From assembly GCF_004684905.1 (NCBI RefSeq), contig NZ_SRJC01000001.1, positions 186,001 through 250,000 on the forward strand: a DNA stretch of 64,000 nt. Direction: 5' to 3'. Source of the DNA: Halobacillus salinus. Its GTDB lineage: Bacteria; Bacillota; Bacilli; Bacillales; Halobacillaceae. The notes under the pieces are model-generated. The model made no database searches and was not told the origin of the DNA. It saw only the letters and a program-made list of their open reading frames with translations. The translations under genes were made by a program, and so were the position numbers. Positions within the stretch are counted from its first letter, which is position 1. Each line of letters opens with the position of its first letter. Shown here one piece after another: positions 15,499-23,103 of the stretch.

Positions 15499-16114
15499 AA
15501 GCACTCTCCATGCAAGCAACCTCTCTGATTTAGTTGGCTATTATAAATAGGTTTTATGTTCCAAAATTACCGAAACAACATCATTGCAATAACCCCAAGT
15601 CAATAAGACCACCAAACCTAGCATTTCAAAAGAAGATGGATAAAGCCAATGTTTATAAACGACAACTAACTGGTGCTAAAAAAGTAAAATGAATCTTAAA
15701 ACTGATTTTTACGTAAACTGAAGCAATTCCAAAATAAAGGGGTTTGAGTTTTCAAATTTAGTGTGCTTATCTATAAAGAACCTTCTAAAAATTAAATAGG
15801 GATTGTGTTTCTGGATTTATAAAAATTTATTTACAATTAATACTTTTTAAGAGGGTTGGGACTTTTTTTGTAGAATTCTAGAATATGAAAATGTTTCTAG
15901 GCGTGAATTAATTCAATTTACTATTTAAATAGTGATTTAATTTAAAGAACATGAGTGCCTAGTGAAATCTTTCTTGGTCTCGGGGGAAATGAGTGATATA
16001 GAAATACCTTAGGTACTTTATGGAACTGATGCGTATTCAATCTCCAGTTGAATTATTGGGCATTAAAGAATAATACAGTTATATGAAAGACTCGATGTGT
16101 TCGGGAGGTGTATT
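15499..16114. other. 616-nt AT-rich stretch with no recognisable gene
   Basis: No frame with a ribosome binding site, no convincing hairpin terminator and no repeat copy was found here. It may be a decayed region. Confidence 0.6.
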
Positions 16115-16270
16115 ATGCAAAAGGCACTCACGGTTCATTACCAATCCGATAAAAAGAACAACTTAAGTGAGTTAAATCAACTTCTTCAAGAGGGATGGAA
16201 GGTTGTATCTCAGAGTCCAGTTGGGTTGGTGCCAATGGTATCTTCCCTCGTTATTTTGGAGAAAGATTAG
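16115..16270 (+). CDS. Small soluble protein (51 aa), DUF4177-like
   Basis: ATG at 16115 with GGGAGGTG 9 nt upstream. The sequence QKALTVHYQSDKKNNLSELN, EGWKVVSQSP, VILEKD has the beta-helix-beta plan of short DUF4177-like proteins (strand, helix, GWxVV strand, final strand). A terminator follows at 16319. Function unknown. Confidence 0.65.
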   Translation: MQKALTVHYQSDKKNNLSELNQLLQEGWKVVSQSPVGLVPMVSSLVILEKD

Positions 16271-16318
16271 AGAGCAAATCTTCAGAACTCGTTGAAGAAA
16301 AGGGAGAAAGTTCAAATG

Positions 16319-16347
16319 ACCGCCTTTTCAGAAGGCGGTTTTCTTTT
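16319..16347 (+). terminator. Terminator after the 51-aa gene
   Basis: ACCGCCTT and AAGGCGGT with a 4-nt loop, followed by TTTCTTTT. Confidence 0.85.
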
Positions 16348-16408
16348 GGAGTAAAAAAAACAATATTAAAGTTTAACATTACCTTTTTATGAATAACGAG
16401 GTTATAGA

Positions 16409-16447
16409 GGACTTAGTTTCGAGATCAAAGCTAGTTTTAGAAACCTG
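16409..16447 (+). repeat. Dispersed GTTTC...GAAAC repeat, copy 2
   Basis: GGACTTAGTTTCGAGATC then GCTAGTTTTAGAAACCTG. About 80 percent similar by eye to the copies at 2306 and 9121. Confidence 0.65.
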
Positions 16448-16470
16448 TCCATGATGAGAGTTTAGTTTCC

Positions 16471-16497
16471 GCCCCATACTTTATTAAAGTGTGGGGC
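16471..16497 (+). terminator. Hairpin, possible terminator
   Basis: GCCCCATACTTTA pairs with TAAAGTGTGGGGC almost perfectly. The T-run afterwards is poor (ACTTATTT), so termination may be weak. No gene lies directly upstream. Confidence 0.45.
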
Positions 16498-16577
16498 TAC
16501 TTATTTACTAAAACACGTCGTGCCTGTATGAAGAGGCAGGCACAACGTGTGTGGAGTAAAGATATCTCATACTCCCG

Positions 16578-16641
16578 TTTATGTGCAATATATTGGTTGC
16601 ACATAAATGGGGGTTATGTGCTATACTTTGGTTGCACTTAT
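16578..16641 (+). promoter_or_regulatory. Double operator and promoter of the SRPBCC-ArsR operon
   Basis: Site 1 is a perfect 11-bp inverted repeat, TTTATGTGCAA (16578-16588) and TTGCACATAAA (16597-16607) around 8 nt. Site 2 is a weaker copy, TTATGTGC (16614-16621) and GCACTTAT (16634-16641). TTGGTTGCAC is repeated directly 36 nt apart. An extended -10, TGCTATACT, lies at the edge of site 2. The ArsR gene of the operon is the probable ligand. Confidence 0.7.
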
Positions 16642-16659
16642 GAAGAAGGAGGCGTAGTA

Positions 16660-17091
16660 ATGGCTAGTGATCAAATTACGAGGGAAATTTTTATTAACGC
16701 ACCTATCCAAAAGGTATGGGAGTTAATTAGCCAACCGGCATGGTGGGTGGGGGATAAACCTGGTCCGGATAAGGTTCAGGTAGATGGATCGCGCGTGGTG
16801 GCGGACACAAAGTATGGGAAGTTCCCTGTGTTGATTGAACAATCAGAACCACCAAACTACCTTGCATGTCGGTGGGCAAGTTCATTTCCTGGTGAGGAGC
16901 CTAAAAGGGGAAATTCTACGTTGGTCGAGTTCAAGTTAACTTCAAAAGTTGAGGGAACTGTACTTAGAGTAGTTGAGAGTGGCTTTTCAAATCTTGCAGC
17001 AACCGAAGAAGAGAAAAGAAAGTACTTTAAAGGAAATGTCCAAGGCTGGGAAATGCAAATGGAAGTACTGCGGAAGCGTGCTGATTACTAA
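16660..17091 (+). CDS. SRPBCC (AHSA1-like) protein
   Basis: 143 residues: REIFINAPIQKVWELISQPAWW at the start, LACRWASSFPGEE, STLVEFKLTSKVEGTVLRVVESGF in the middle and GWEMQMEVLRKR at the end. This is the START-like helix-grip fold that binds hydrophobic ligands. ATG at 16660 has GAAGGAGG 8-9 nt upstream. The next gene begins 1 nt after its stop. SRPBCC-ArsR pairs are common in Firmicutes; the ligand is unknown. Confidence 0.85.
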   Translation: MASDQITREIFINAPIQKVWELISQPAWWVGDKPGPDKVQVDGSRVVADTKYGKFPVLIEQSEPPNYLACRWASSFPGEEPKRGNSTLVEFKLTSKVEGTVLRVVESGFSNLAATEEEKRKYFKGNVQGWEMQMEVLRKRADY

Positions 17092-17092
17092 A

Positions 17093-17425
17093 ATGGAAAG
17101 TACGGAAAGTAAGATATTCGAAAATGTCTTAATTGCTTTAGCAGATCCCACCCGTCGAGAGTTACTTGACCTACTGGCCTTAAGAGGACAAGCTACAGCA
17201 ACAACATTAGCAACTACGGTAACTGTATCTCGTCAGGCGGTTGTTAAACATTTAACAATATTAAAAAACTCTAAGCTTGTTACCAGTGATCGTGTTGGAC
17301 GGGAAGTTAGATATAAAGTGTGTCCACAGCAACTCTCTTCAACAGTAGAGTGGATGGCAGATTTAGCTGCGGATTGGGATAGAAAGCTAGCATGGATAAA
17401 GCGCATAGCAGAAGATGATAAATGA
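17093..17425 (+). CDS. ArsR-family regulator of the SRPBCC operon
   Basis: 110 residues: NVLIALADPTRRELLDLLALRG, helix-turn-helix TVSRQAVVKHLTILKNSKLV, wing DRVGREVRYKV, then a WMADLAADWDRKLAWI helix. ATG at 17093 lies 1 nt beyond the SRPBCC stop with no clear ribosome binding site of its own, so it is probably translated by coupling. The double inverted repeat in front of the operon fits autorepression. Confidence 0.88.
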   Translation: MESTESKIFENVLIALADPTRRELLDLLALRGQATATTLATTVTVSRQAVVKHLTILKNSKLVTSDRVGREVRYKVCPQQLSSTVEWMADLAADWDRKLAWIKRIAEDDK

Positions 17426-17663
17426 AAGTTTAAATCCCCCATTTATTCAAAAGCTTTATTAGAATAGATTATCAAGTCATTCAATATAAGGGGAGGGGTA
17501 AGTCGCTTACAATGTATTACACTGCTTTCGGGAATATTGAAGAATGAGTTTAAAGGTATTGTAAAATTAAAGTCCCTATCAAAATATCTATCATTGGTTC
17601 AAAAGGGTTTGTTTAAGGTTCCTGTCTTTAGTTAAATAATTCAAGAAAGTGAGTGGAATAGGT

Positions 17664-18095
17664 ATGAATAATCTTTCTCAAATGAGAATTCAAAAACCAG
17701 CAAATGATATTTTTGAAGCGTTTGTTAATCCCGAAGAAATAGGCAACTTCTGGTTTTCCTCAAGCTCTGAAAGATGGGAGGAAGGAAAGACAATTACTTT
17801 AAGATATGAAGAATATGATGCACAAGGCGATATAGACATAACAGAAATTCAAGAAAATAAGAAGATTGTTTTTGAGTTGCCAGGAGATCATAAAGTCACG
17901 ATTAAATTTGTCCAAGAAGAAGGCAGCACAATTGTAGAAGTTAAGGAAGAAGGATTTGATGAAAACAGTGATGACCTAATTCCTCAGTTATTAGATAACA
18001 AAGAAGGCTGGGTGTATATGCTTACATGTTTGAAGGGATATATGGAGTATGGGGTCAATCTTAGAGCATCATTGGTTAAGTGCGACACAAATTAA
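17664..18095 (+). CDS. Second SRPBCC (AHSA1-like) protein
   Basis: 143 residues: MRIQKPANDIFEAFVNPEEIGNFWF, TITLRYEEYDAQGDIDITEI, IVEVKEEGF, LLDNKEGWVYMLTCLKGYMEYG. A typical AHSA1 pattern with a C-terminal Trp-containing helix that closes the cavity. ATG at 17664 is used; GTG at 17649 in frame is possible. It lies 238 nt after the ArsR gene and is likely a separate transcript. Confidence 0.8.
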   Translation: MNNLSQMRIQKPANDIFEAFVNPEEIGNFWFSSSSERWEEGKTITLRYEEYDAQGDIDITEIQENKKIVFELPGDHKVTIKFVQEEGSTIVEVKEEGFDENSDDLIPQLLDNKEGWVYMLTCLKGYMEYGVNLRASLVKCDTN

Positions 18096-18303
18096 AAGGC
18101 AGACAGGGTGTATATGAACTCAGCTATTTTTTCTGCTTTTGGGTTATTCATATTTACCAAGCATCCTCCGTTTTCAAAAGAAAAAATATAATGTCACCTT
18201 TAAATTGAGTCTTTAATTAATGAGAGCGATAATTCAATAAAAATATTGTTCTTCTTAAGTTTTGTAGTACTTGGATAAGGCTGTAGAGAAGAGGTGATTT
18301 TCT

Positions 18304-18498
18304 ATATTTATCAGCACTTTCTTCTTATTGATTGGTATTTGGGGAGTATCCTCACCACATTCCTGGTGGTTGATCGGAGAGAGTTGGAAATCAAAGCGTG
18401 CAGATGGACCTTCCACATTTTTTATTTGGTGTACAAGAATTACGGGGGCACTCTTTGTGGTGGTAGGGGTTATCGGAATCATTGCTGCTCTTAGCTAA
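18304..18498 (+). CDS. DUF6199-like small membrane protein with an apparent ATA start
   Basis: About 64 residues: a first helix (FISTFFLLIGIWGV), the conserved block HSWWLIGESWKSKRADGPS, then FFIWCTRITGALFVVVGVIG as second helix. The W-x-x-x-ESWK...A-x-PS...R-x-x-G pattern matches DUF6199. GAGG (18291-18294) is followed 9 nt later by ATA. An in-frame TGA sits at 18295, and the first canonical start (TTG at 18328) would remove most of the first helix, so ATA initiation is inferred. Confidence 0.65.
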   Translation: MFISTFFLLIGIWGVSSPHSWWLIGESWKSKRADGPSTFFIWCTRITGALFVVVGVIGIIAALS

Positions 18499-18535
18499 AC
18501 CTAACTGAACAAGAGTAAAGAAAGGGGGATGCGCT

Positions 18536-18760
18536 ATCGAAAAAGAGAAGGATGGTAAAGTAATATTATTAACCATAGGTTGGTTATCTGCTGTATTAGC
18601 TTTCGGCTTTTTCCCATTTTTCCTTGGAGCAGTTGCCATAAGTATGGGAGTTGTCTTGAGAAGGGATTATGATGTTGATAAACAAGGTACTAGCTTAATT
18701 TTGGTAGGAATTATAGGTATTGTCCTCGGTACGTTGATAGGTGTATTAGCCCCCTTGTGA
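18536..18760 (+). CDS. Small two-helix membrane protein with an apparent ATC start
   Basis: About 74 residues: EKEKDGKVILLTIGWLSAVLAFGFFPFFLGAVAIS as first membrane region, a charged loop RRDYDVDKQG, then LILVGIIGIVLGTLIGVL. GGGGG (18524-18528) is 7 nt before ATC at 18536. The frame is closed upstream by a TGA near 18506, and no ATG, GTG or TTG lies between it and an internal ATG well inside the protein. Its stop overlaps a GTG (GTGA) in front of the next gene. Confidence 0.65.
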   Translation: MEKEKDGKVILLTIGWLSAVLAFGFFPFFLGAVAISMGVVLRRDYDVDKQGTSLILVGIIGIVLGTLIGVLAPL

Positions 18761-18798
18761 GTCGCTCAGATATAATAACTAAGAAAGAGGTGAGAACT

Positions 18799-18987
18799 AT
18801 AAAAGTTTCAATCATTATTATCGCCATTGTATCACTGATTGCTTTAGTGTTGACTTTGCTCGTTGCAGGGAAAAGTGATGACAACTATTCAAGCTCCACG
18901 AAAAAGCATTTATCCTCCCTTACTGCCATCTACGTGGTAGCTATTGCTGGAGCTCTTATTGCCTTGGGGATATTTATTATTAGTTGA
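18799..18987 (+). CDS. Small membrane protein (about 62 aa), start ATA or GTG
   Basis: KVSIIIIAIVSLIALVLTLLVAG is the first helix, then a Ser/Lys loop and AIYVVAIAGALIALGIFII. GAGGTGA lies 8 nt before ATA at 18799. GTG at 18790 is embedded in that ribosome binding site, and GTG at 18757 overlaps the upstream stop as GTGA, so coupled initiation there is the alternative (76 aa). It is third in a run of small membrane genes. Confidence 0.6.
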   Translation: MKVSIIIIAIVSLIALVLTLLVAGKSDDNYSSSTKKHLSSLTAIYVVAIAGALIALGIFIIS

Positions 18988-19080
18988 TGTTCTTACATCT
19001 TATGGTTATATGTAACGCTTGAAGCCATTCTCTTAAGCTTGTCTTCAGCTAACAGAAGGACCCCTTTAGTAGCAGTACTC

Positions 19081-19272
19081 CTATAATCTCAGTATTAATT
19101 GACTTAGGATAAACAGGACAAGTAATATACCAATTCCCAACACGCTATACCCTAAATGCTTGCGTTCCGACAAGTACTCCCCTTTAATAGCTTTCCAATC
19201 CGGTAAGAAAAAGCTGATTACGCGGACAGCTATTATACCGATCATAACTAATACGACAGCTAATACTTCCAT
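19081..19272 (-). CDS. Small membrane protein (63 aa)
   Basis: Two helices (EVLAVVLVMIGIIAVRVISFF and YSVLGIGILLVLFILSQLIL) with a basic loop between. ATG at 19272 has AAAGGAG at good spacing. It is the only minus-strand gene in the 16-27 kb stretch. Not a recognised family. Confidence 0.7.
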   Translation of the reverse strand: MEVLAVVLVMIGIIAVRVISFFLPDWKAIKGEYLSERKHLGYSVLGIGILLVLFILSQLILRL

Positions 19273-19412
19273 AATGATTACTCCTTTTACATAAACAGTT
19301 ACCCCTTCTTTACTATATAAAACTAAGGGGAGTAGATAAGTCCTTTTTTCGGAAAAAGTATTGAGTTCTTGAGTTTTTTTGAAATAATTGGAATTAGGGG
19401 GGAGGAGAACAT

Positions 19413-19616
19413 ATGCCGAAGATTTTAAAAGTATTAATATTTTGGACGCTCATCGTTCCCACCATCATTACGATCCTTCGTATTGCGTTAGACTTTTTTT
19501 TAGGCAGAGAGGTTGAATTGCTATCCTATTCAGCGGTTTTCTTAGGTATCGCTGCTGCGGGATTAGTGTTTGCGGGGCCATTAAATTATTTAATATCAAA
19601 ATCCAAAGAAGCTTAA
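19413..19616 (+). CDS. Small membrane protein (67 aa)
   Basis: Helices at about 5-28 and 36-58 (SAVFLGIAAAGLVFAGPL), with Lys at both ends. ATG at 19413 follows GGGGAGGAG. Ended by a terminator at 19645. Function unknown. Confidence 0.7.
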   Translation: MPKILKVLIFWTLIVPTIITILRIALDFFLGREVELLSYSAVFLGIAAAGLVFAGPLNYLISKSKEA

Positions 19617-19644
19617 AATCTGCTAATATCATGTTTTACTAATG

Positions 19645-19678
19645 GTGCTTATCCTTAAAGGGATAGGCCTCTTTTTTT
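19645..19678 (+). terminator. Terminator
   Basis: GCTTATCC and GGATAGGC around a short loop, followed by CTTTTTTT. Confidence 0.85.
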
Positions 19679-19773
19679 ATGGTTAATAATTGAGATTTCA
19701 TTTACATTTTGAAATAATTGGAACAATTCATGTAGACGCCCAATAAACAACCAGAGGCAAGGAAGTGAGTAGG

Positions 19774-20715
19774 ATGAAAACTCTTAAGGTGTTATTTGGA
19801 ATAGTTGTCATCGTTCTTGTTATATCCGCATGTCAAACGGATGATAAAGACACATCTACACCAACTAATGATGATATATCTCAAGATGGGGTGGCACTGG
19901 AAGAAGAACCGACAATTATTCTTCAAACGAACTCTGACAACCTGGCTGCTGAGACAGTCTTAGAATGCTGGGTGGAGAATTGCAGTGAAGAGACAGCAAC
20001 ATCCACGGAAATCAGATCGATCGACAATGCAACGGAAGAAATCTCTTCTAATCCCGTTCGGAGTGGTACGGAGATTAAAGTCAAGATAGAAGGAAGCAAG
20101 CCAGATCGTTTAAGTTATAGAATGAAAGAAGACAATAGGGTGATAAGTGAATCACTAGAAGATCCAGTGATCGAAGTCTATGGCGAAGGTAAGAAGCAAT
20201 ATTTATTATCAGCCGAGTGGCGAACGGAACAAGGAAAGTTTCAAGGCTTAAAGACGATAGGATTTGTGTTAGACGTGGAGAAAGAAAAAGGTGAAGAAGT
20301 GAAGGAAGTAGAACTAAGGGATACAACGTTTATACATAACGGAGAGTCCTATCCAGCAGAATTCCATGTAAACTGCATAAATGAGACTGCTTGTGAAGCA
20401 CCTCCTACTAATGATGTTGATCCTTACAGTGAATGGGAAGATGAGGTGAATCTAGCGGAAATGGATGCCGATATTGGAGATGAAGTGAAAATCGACTTTC
20501 CGAAAGGTGTTCCAGCACCTAAACGACTTTCTATTCACAAACAACAGGGTGCGACAGGAAGGCAGGAATCTTTACAGGGCAACGTTATCGAAATCATGGG
20601 GGAAGAAAATAGGGAGATCAGGTACATTGTTCACGCGGAATGGATGAGGAAAGGTGACAAGACAGCGGATGTACAGTTTGGCTTCATTGTACCTAATCCA
20701 ACACTGAAGGATTAA
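19774..20715 (+). CDS. Lipoprotein with two tandem related domains
   Basis: 313 residues. Lipobox ISAC near residue 20. The mature part holds two similar units: the first with CWVENC and ends in a beta-rich stretch YLLSAEWRTEQGKFQGLKT-FV; the second with CINETAC and ends IRYIVHAEWMRKGDKTADVQFGFIV. The shared order is Cys pair, EVKIDF-like strand, P-x-RLS, VIE, then a Y-x-x-x-AEW strand, so an internal duplication is likely. The Cys pairs may be disulfides. ATG at 19774 with AAGGAAG upstream. Function unknown. Confidence 0.72.
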   Translation: MKTLKVLFGIVVIVLVISACQTDDKDTSTPTNDDISQDGVALEEEPTIILQTNSDNLAAETVLECWVENCSEETATSTEIRSIDNATEEISSNPVRSGTEIKVKIEGSKPDRLSYRMKEDNRVISESLEDPVIEVYGEGKKQYLLSAEWRTEQGKFQGLKTIGFVLDVEKEKGEEVKEVELRDTTFIHNGESYPAEFHVNCINETACEAPPTNDVDPYSEWEDEVNLAEMDADIGDEVKIDFPKGVPAPKRLSIHKQQGATGRQESLQGNVIEIMGEENREIRYIVHAEWMRKGDKTADVQFGFIVPNPTLKD

Positions 20716-20775
20716 TTTTCAAAACGGCTATCACTCATTTAGGTACAGGAAGGGTGACAAAAGGGAGGGATTCTT

Positions 20776-20979
20776 GTGGGAAAAGTTAAAACGCAGCCGT
20801 TAATAATAGTGGCTTTACTAATGAGTTCGATTTCAATGGCGCTATATGCTTACCGAAACTATGCGAATCAGGAAATAGGCAATGGAATAGTATTTACAGT
20901 ATTATTTTTATTTCTATTTGGACTTGTTCTGTATAGCTTTATAAGGAATAAAAAAATAAATGACGAAGATACAAAATAA
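20776..20979 (+). CDS. Small membrane protein (67 aa)
   Basis: Two helices (LIIVALLMSSISMALYAY; IVFTVLFLFLFGLVLYSFI) and a basic C-terminus RNKKINDED. The GTG start follows GGGAGGG. Function unknown. Confidence 0.7.
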   Translation: MGKVKTQPLIIVALLMSSISMALYAYRNYANQEIGNGIVFTVLFLFLFGLVLYSFIRNKKINDEDTK

Positions 20980-21110
20980 GATCTATCTAAACAAAAGTTC
21001 CTTCCATATATACTACTGTTAAACGGTAAGATATTGGAGGTCTTTTTTATGTGAAGACTATTCTAACTTGGCGAAAACGAGATTTATAGTCCCTGGAAAG
21101 GATGGCCTAT

Positions 21111-21401
21111 ATGAAAAAAATAAAAGTGTGTTACATCTTGAATTCTATTGTCACAGGGCTTCTGGCGTACCTTGCCGCTAGCTTTTTTGCTGGTGGGACC
21201 ATTGCAGAGAACTTTAGTGGGGAAGAAGTTTACTACCCAGAATTTTATATGACGATGGCAGTTTGGGGGTTAGGTGTAATAGTAGGTTTGTTCCTTTACT
21301 TCAGCAAAATCCCTGGCTTATTTTTAACGATTTCGATCCTGATTACTTGGATAGCGATCCCCGCTGGTATTAATATAGGTTGGAATTTGGCATTCTCATG
21401 A
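21111..21401 (+). CDS. Three-helix membrane protein (96 aa)
   Basis: MKKIKVCYILNSIVTGLLAYLAA...FYMTMAVWGLGVIVGLFLYF...LFLTISILITWIAI. ATG at 21111 has AAAGG about 9 nt upstream. The plan (IK-x-x-Y-x-x-N-x-V-x-G, an extracytoplasmic loop with an acidic PE, then helices 2 and 3) resembles the minus-strand gene at 35437, so the two may be paralogues. Confidence 0.7.
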   Translation: MKKIKVCYILNSIVTGLLAYLAASFFAGGTIAENFSGEEVYYPEFYMTMAVWGLGVIVGLFLYFSKIPGLFLTISILITWIAIPAGINIGWNLAFS

Positions 21402-21422
21402 AATAGAAAAGGAGTGGTCATT

Positions 21423-21644
21423 GTGGTTAAGTCTATAAAAATACAGTTCGCCTTGATCCTGTTCGCTGCCACCTGTTTTGTGATTCATTCATTCTCTTAT
21501 ATTGAGTTTATTGGTGAGGAAAAGTTTTTACCTGTTCGGATACTCTTCTATTTCATCATGATTTCATCGGTTTTTAATGCAGGGTTGGTCACACAAAAGT
21601 ACATACATTCAAGAAAGAAGAAAAGGTCCTCAGCGCTTTCTTAA
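21423..21644 (+). CDS. Small membrane protein (73 aa)
   Basis: Helices at about 8-25 and 41-60, and a strongly basic end (SRKKKRSSALS). GTG at 21423 has AAGGAG about 9 nt upstream. It starts 21 nt after the previous gene, so probably the same transcript. Confidence 0.68.
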   Translation: MVKSIKIQFALILFAATCFVIHSFSYIEFIGEEKFLPVRILFYFIMISSVFNAGLVTQKYIHSRKKKRSSALS

Positions 21645-21745
21645 TGTTGTTGATCCGTTTGGCGTAAGGAAGAGTAATAAAAGGATGAAAATTCCAAGTA
21701 TGATAAACTTATAGTATCTAAGGTGGATAAAGGCAGGGGTAAAAT

Positions 21746-22186
21746 ATGAAAAGAATAGTAATAATTCTTGTTCTCTTTTTATTATCTGGGTGTATTGCGG
21801 AAGAGTATGATTTCACCCCTCCTACCGTTTCCCTTACGCATCCGTATGCAGACCAAATTGAATTGGAAGAAGCCAATATTAATTGGGATTCCGATAAAGA
21901 GTACTCAAAAGAAACAGAAGATATTTATGCGCTTGCCGAAGAACAAGAACAAAAATACTACAGTTCTGGTGAGCAAGTACGAATAGATTTTGATAATCAA
22001 GATTTTCTGATTGAGGATCTAAGTGCTTATCTATGGCAGAACGGTAGCAAGACGGAATTACAGGTGAAGGATCAAGAGTTCTCTTTCCCTGATGAAGAAG
22101 GGGAGTATCTAATTGTGGTAGACCTTCTATCGGATAATGGAAGTGCTCAATATGTGGGGAATATCATCCTGGAGGAACAAAGTTGA
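21746..22186 (+). CDS. Acidic lipoprotein (146 aa)
   Basis: A signal with lipobox LSGC at residue 16, then an acidic region rich in Glu (EEQEQKYYSSGEQ), then a beta-rich C-terminus (LIEDLSAYLWQNG, GEYLIVVDLLSDNG). The shape suggests a small beta-sandwich on the cell surface. No family recognised. ATG at 21746 follows a weak GGGG site. Confidence 0.72.
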   Translation: MKRIVIILVLFLLSGCIAEEYDFTPPTVSLTHPYADQIELEEANINWDSDKEYSKETEDIYALAEEQEQKYYSSGEQVRIDFDNQDFLIEDLSAYLWQNGSKTELQVKDQEFSFPDEEGEYLIVVDLLSDNGSAQYVGNIILEEQS

Positions 22187-22223
22187 TTTAGCTTTTATTT
22201 CAAAACGGGGGAGTAGATTATCC

Positions 22224-22781
22224 ATGCAGAAACAGATGAAGGTTGTACCTTTAACATTAGACTTGTTAAAAGATGTTAACAAAGCGAATGACCCTTTTTC
22301 GATTTTCGGAAGAATTGTACCTAGCTTTCATCATGGCTCCTGGTCCATCGAAGAAGAGCTGTTTGATGAATCGAAAGAGACCCGTTTTCCTGACGATCAT
22401 CTGGACTGGGAGTCTTATATCGATCGAAAAGATAAAGCCGTCTTCCTCGCCTATTTGGAGAACGAGTGTATCGGCCAGGTTAGAATCATCAAGGACGTTA
22501 CACGGTTCTGCTACATTGAAAACATTGCGGTGAGAAAAGAATATAGAAAGCATGGTGTGGGGGCTATACTCCTGGATGAAGCAGAGGAATGGGCGCGCGT
22601 GCAAAAACTGATCGGCCTGTCGCTGGAATCCCAAGATGATAATCTGGCCGCATGCCGGTTTTATATGAAGCACGGATTCCGATTAGGCGGGGTGGATGTC
22701 TACAGGCATTTACACAACCAGCATATTGACAAGGCGTTGTTCTGGTATAAACCTTTTGAGAAAGATGTAGATCCGACTTAG
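22224..22781 (+). CDS. satA: Streptothricin acetyltransferase-like GNAT (SatA/YyaR type)
   Basis: 185 residues. KANDPFSIFGRIVPSF near the N-terminus, CYIENIAVRKEYRKHGVGAILLDEAEEWA (acetyl-CoA loop RKHGVG), LESQDDNLAACRFYMKHGF and the terminal KALFWYKPF match what I know of Bacillus SatA. That enzyme acetylates the beta-lysine of streptothricin and inactivates it. ATG at 22224 has GGGGGAG 9 nt upstream. The symbol is a family assignment; activity is not shown. Confidence 0.78.
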   Translation: MQKQMKVVPLTLDLLKDVNKANDPFSIFGRIVPSFHHGSWSIEEELFDESKETRFPDDHLDWESYIDRKDKAVFLAYLENECIGQVRIIKDVTRFCYIENIAVRKEYRKHGVGAILLDEAEEWARVQKLIGLSLESQDDNLAACRFYMKHGFRLGGVDVYRHLHNQHIDKALFWYKPFEKDVDPT

Positions 22782-22820
22782 ATCATTATCCTTACTATAG
22801 CTCAAGAAAGGTGATTTTGT

Positions 22821-23057
22821 ATGGCTGATAAGGGCATTGAAGAGTCGTCCTTTCAGGGAAGCAACCGAGAGCTGTTTTATGTATCTATAATTCTAATTAT
22901 TTCGTTGCTATCTGGGAAATTTAATGTCGAAGCTAAATATGGCGTTATACCTCTATTGGTCATTTTAGCTATCGACATATATAGAAGAAATAAACGGTAC
23001 AAAACAATGAAGATTACGGCAATAAGTATTTTGGTTTTGCTTTATATTTTTTCATGA
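22821..23057 (+). CDS. Small membrane protein (78 aa)
   Basis: A hydrophilic N-terminus (ADKGIEESSFQGSNRE), helices at about 19-32, 41-53 and 64-78, with a basic loop YRRNKRYK. ATG at 22821 follows AAAGGTG. Function unknown. Confidence 0.68.
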   Translation: MADKGIEESSFQGSNRELFYVSIILIISLLSGKFNVEAKYGVIPLLVILAIDIYRRNKRYKTMKITAISILVLLYIFS

Positions 23058-23103
23058 GAAGGAGCGCAGGAAGAACTAGTTCATAAAGAGTGGTGATAAA
23101 CCA

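Noticed and set aside
17460-17640. GGGGAGGGG followed by a short ATG frame at about 17512
   Set aside because: Only 11 codons before a stop and wide spacing; an alternative 44-codon frame has no start.
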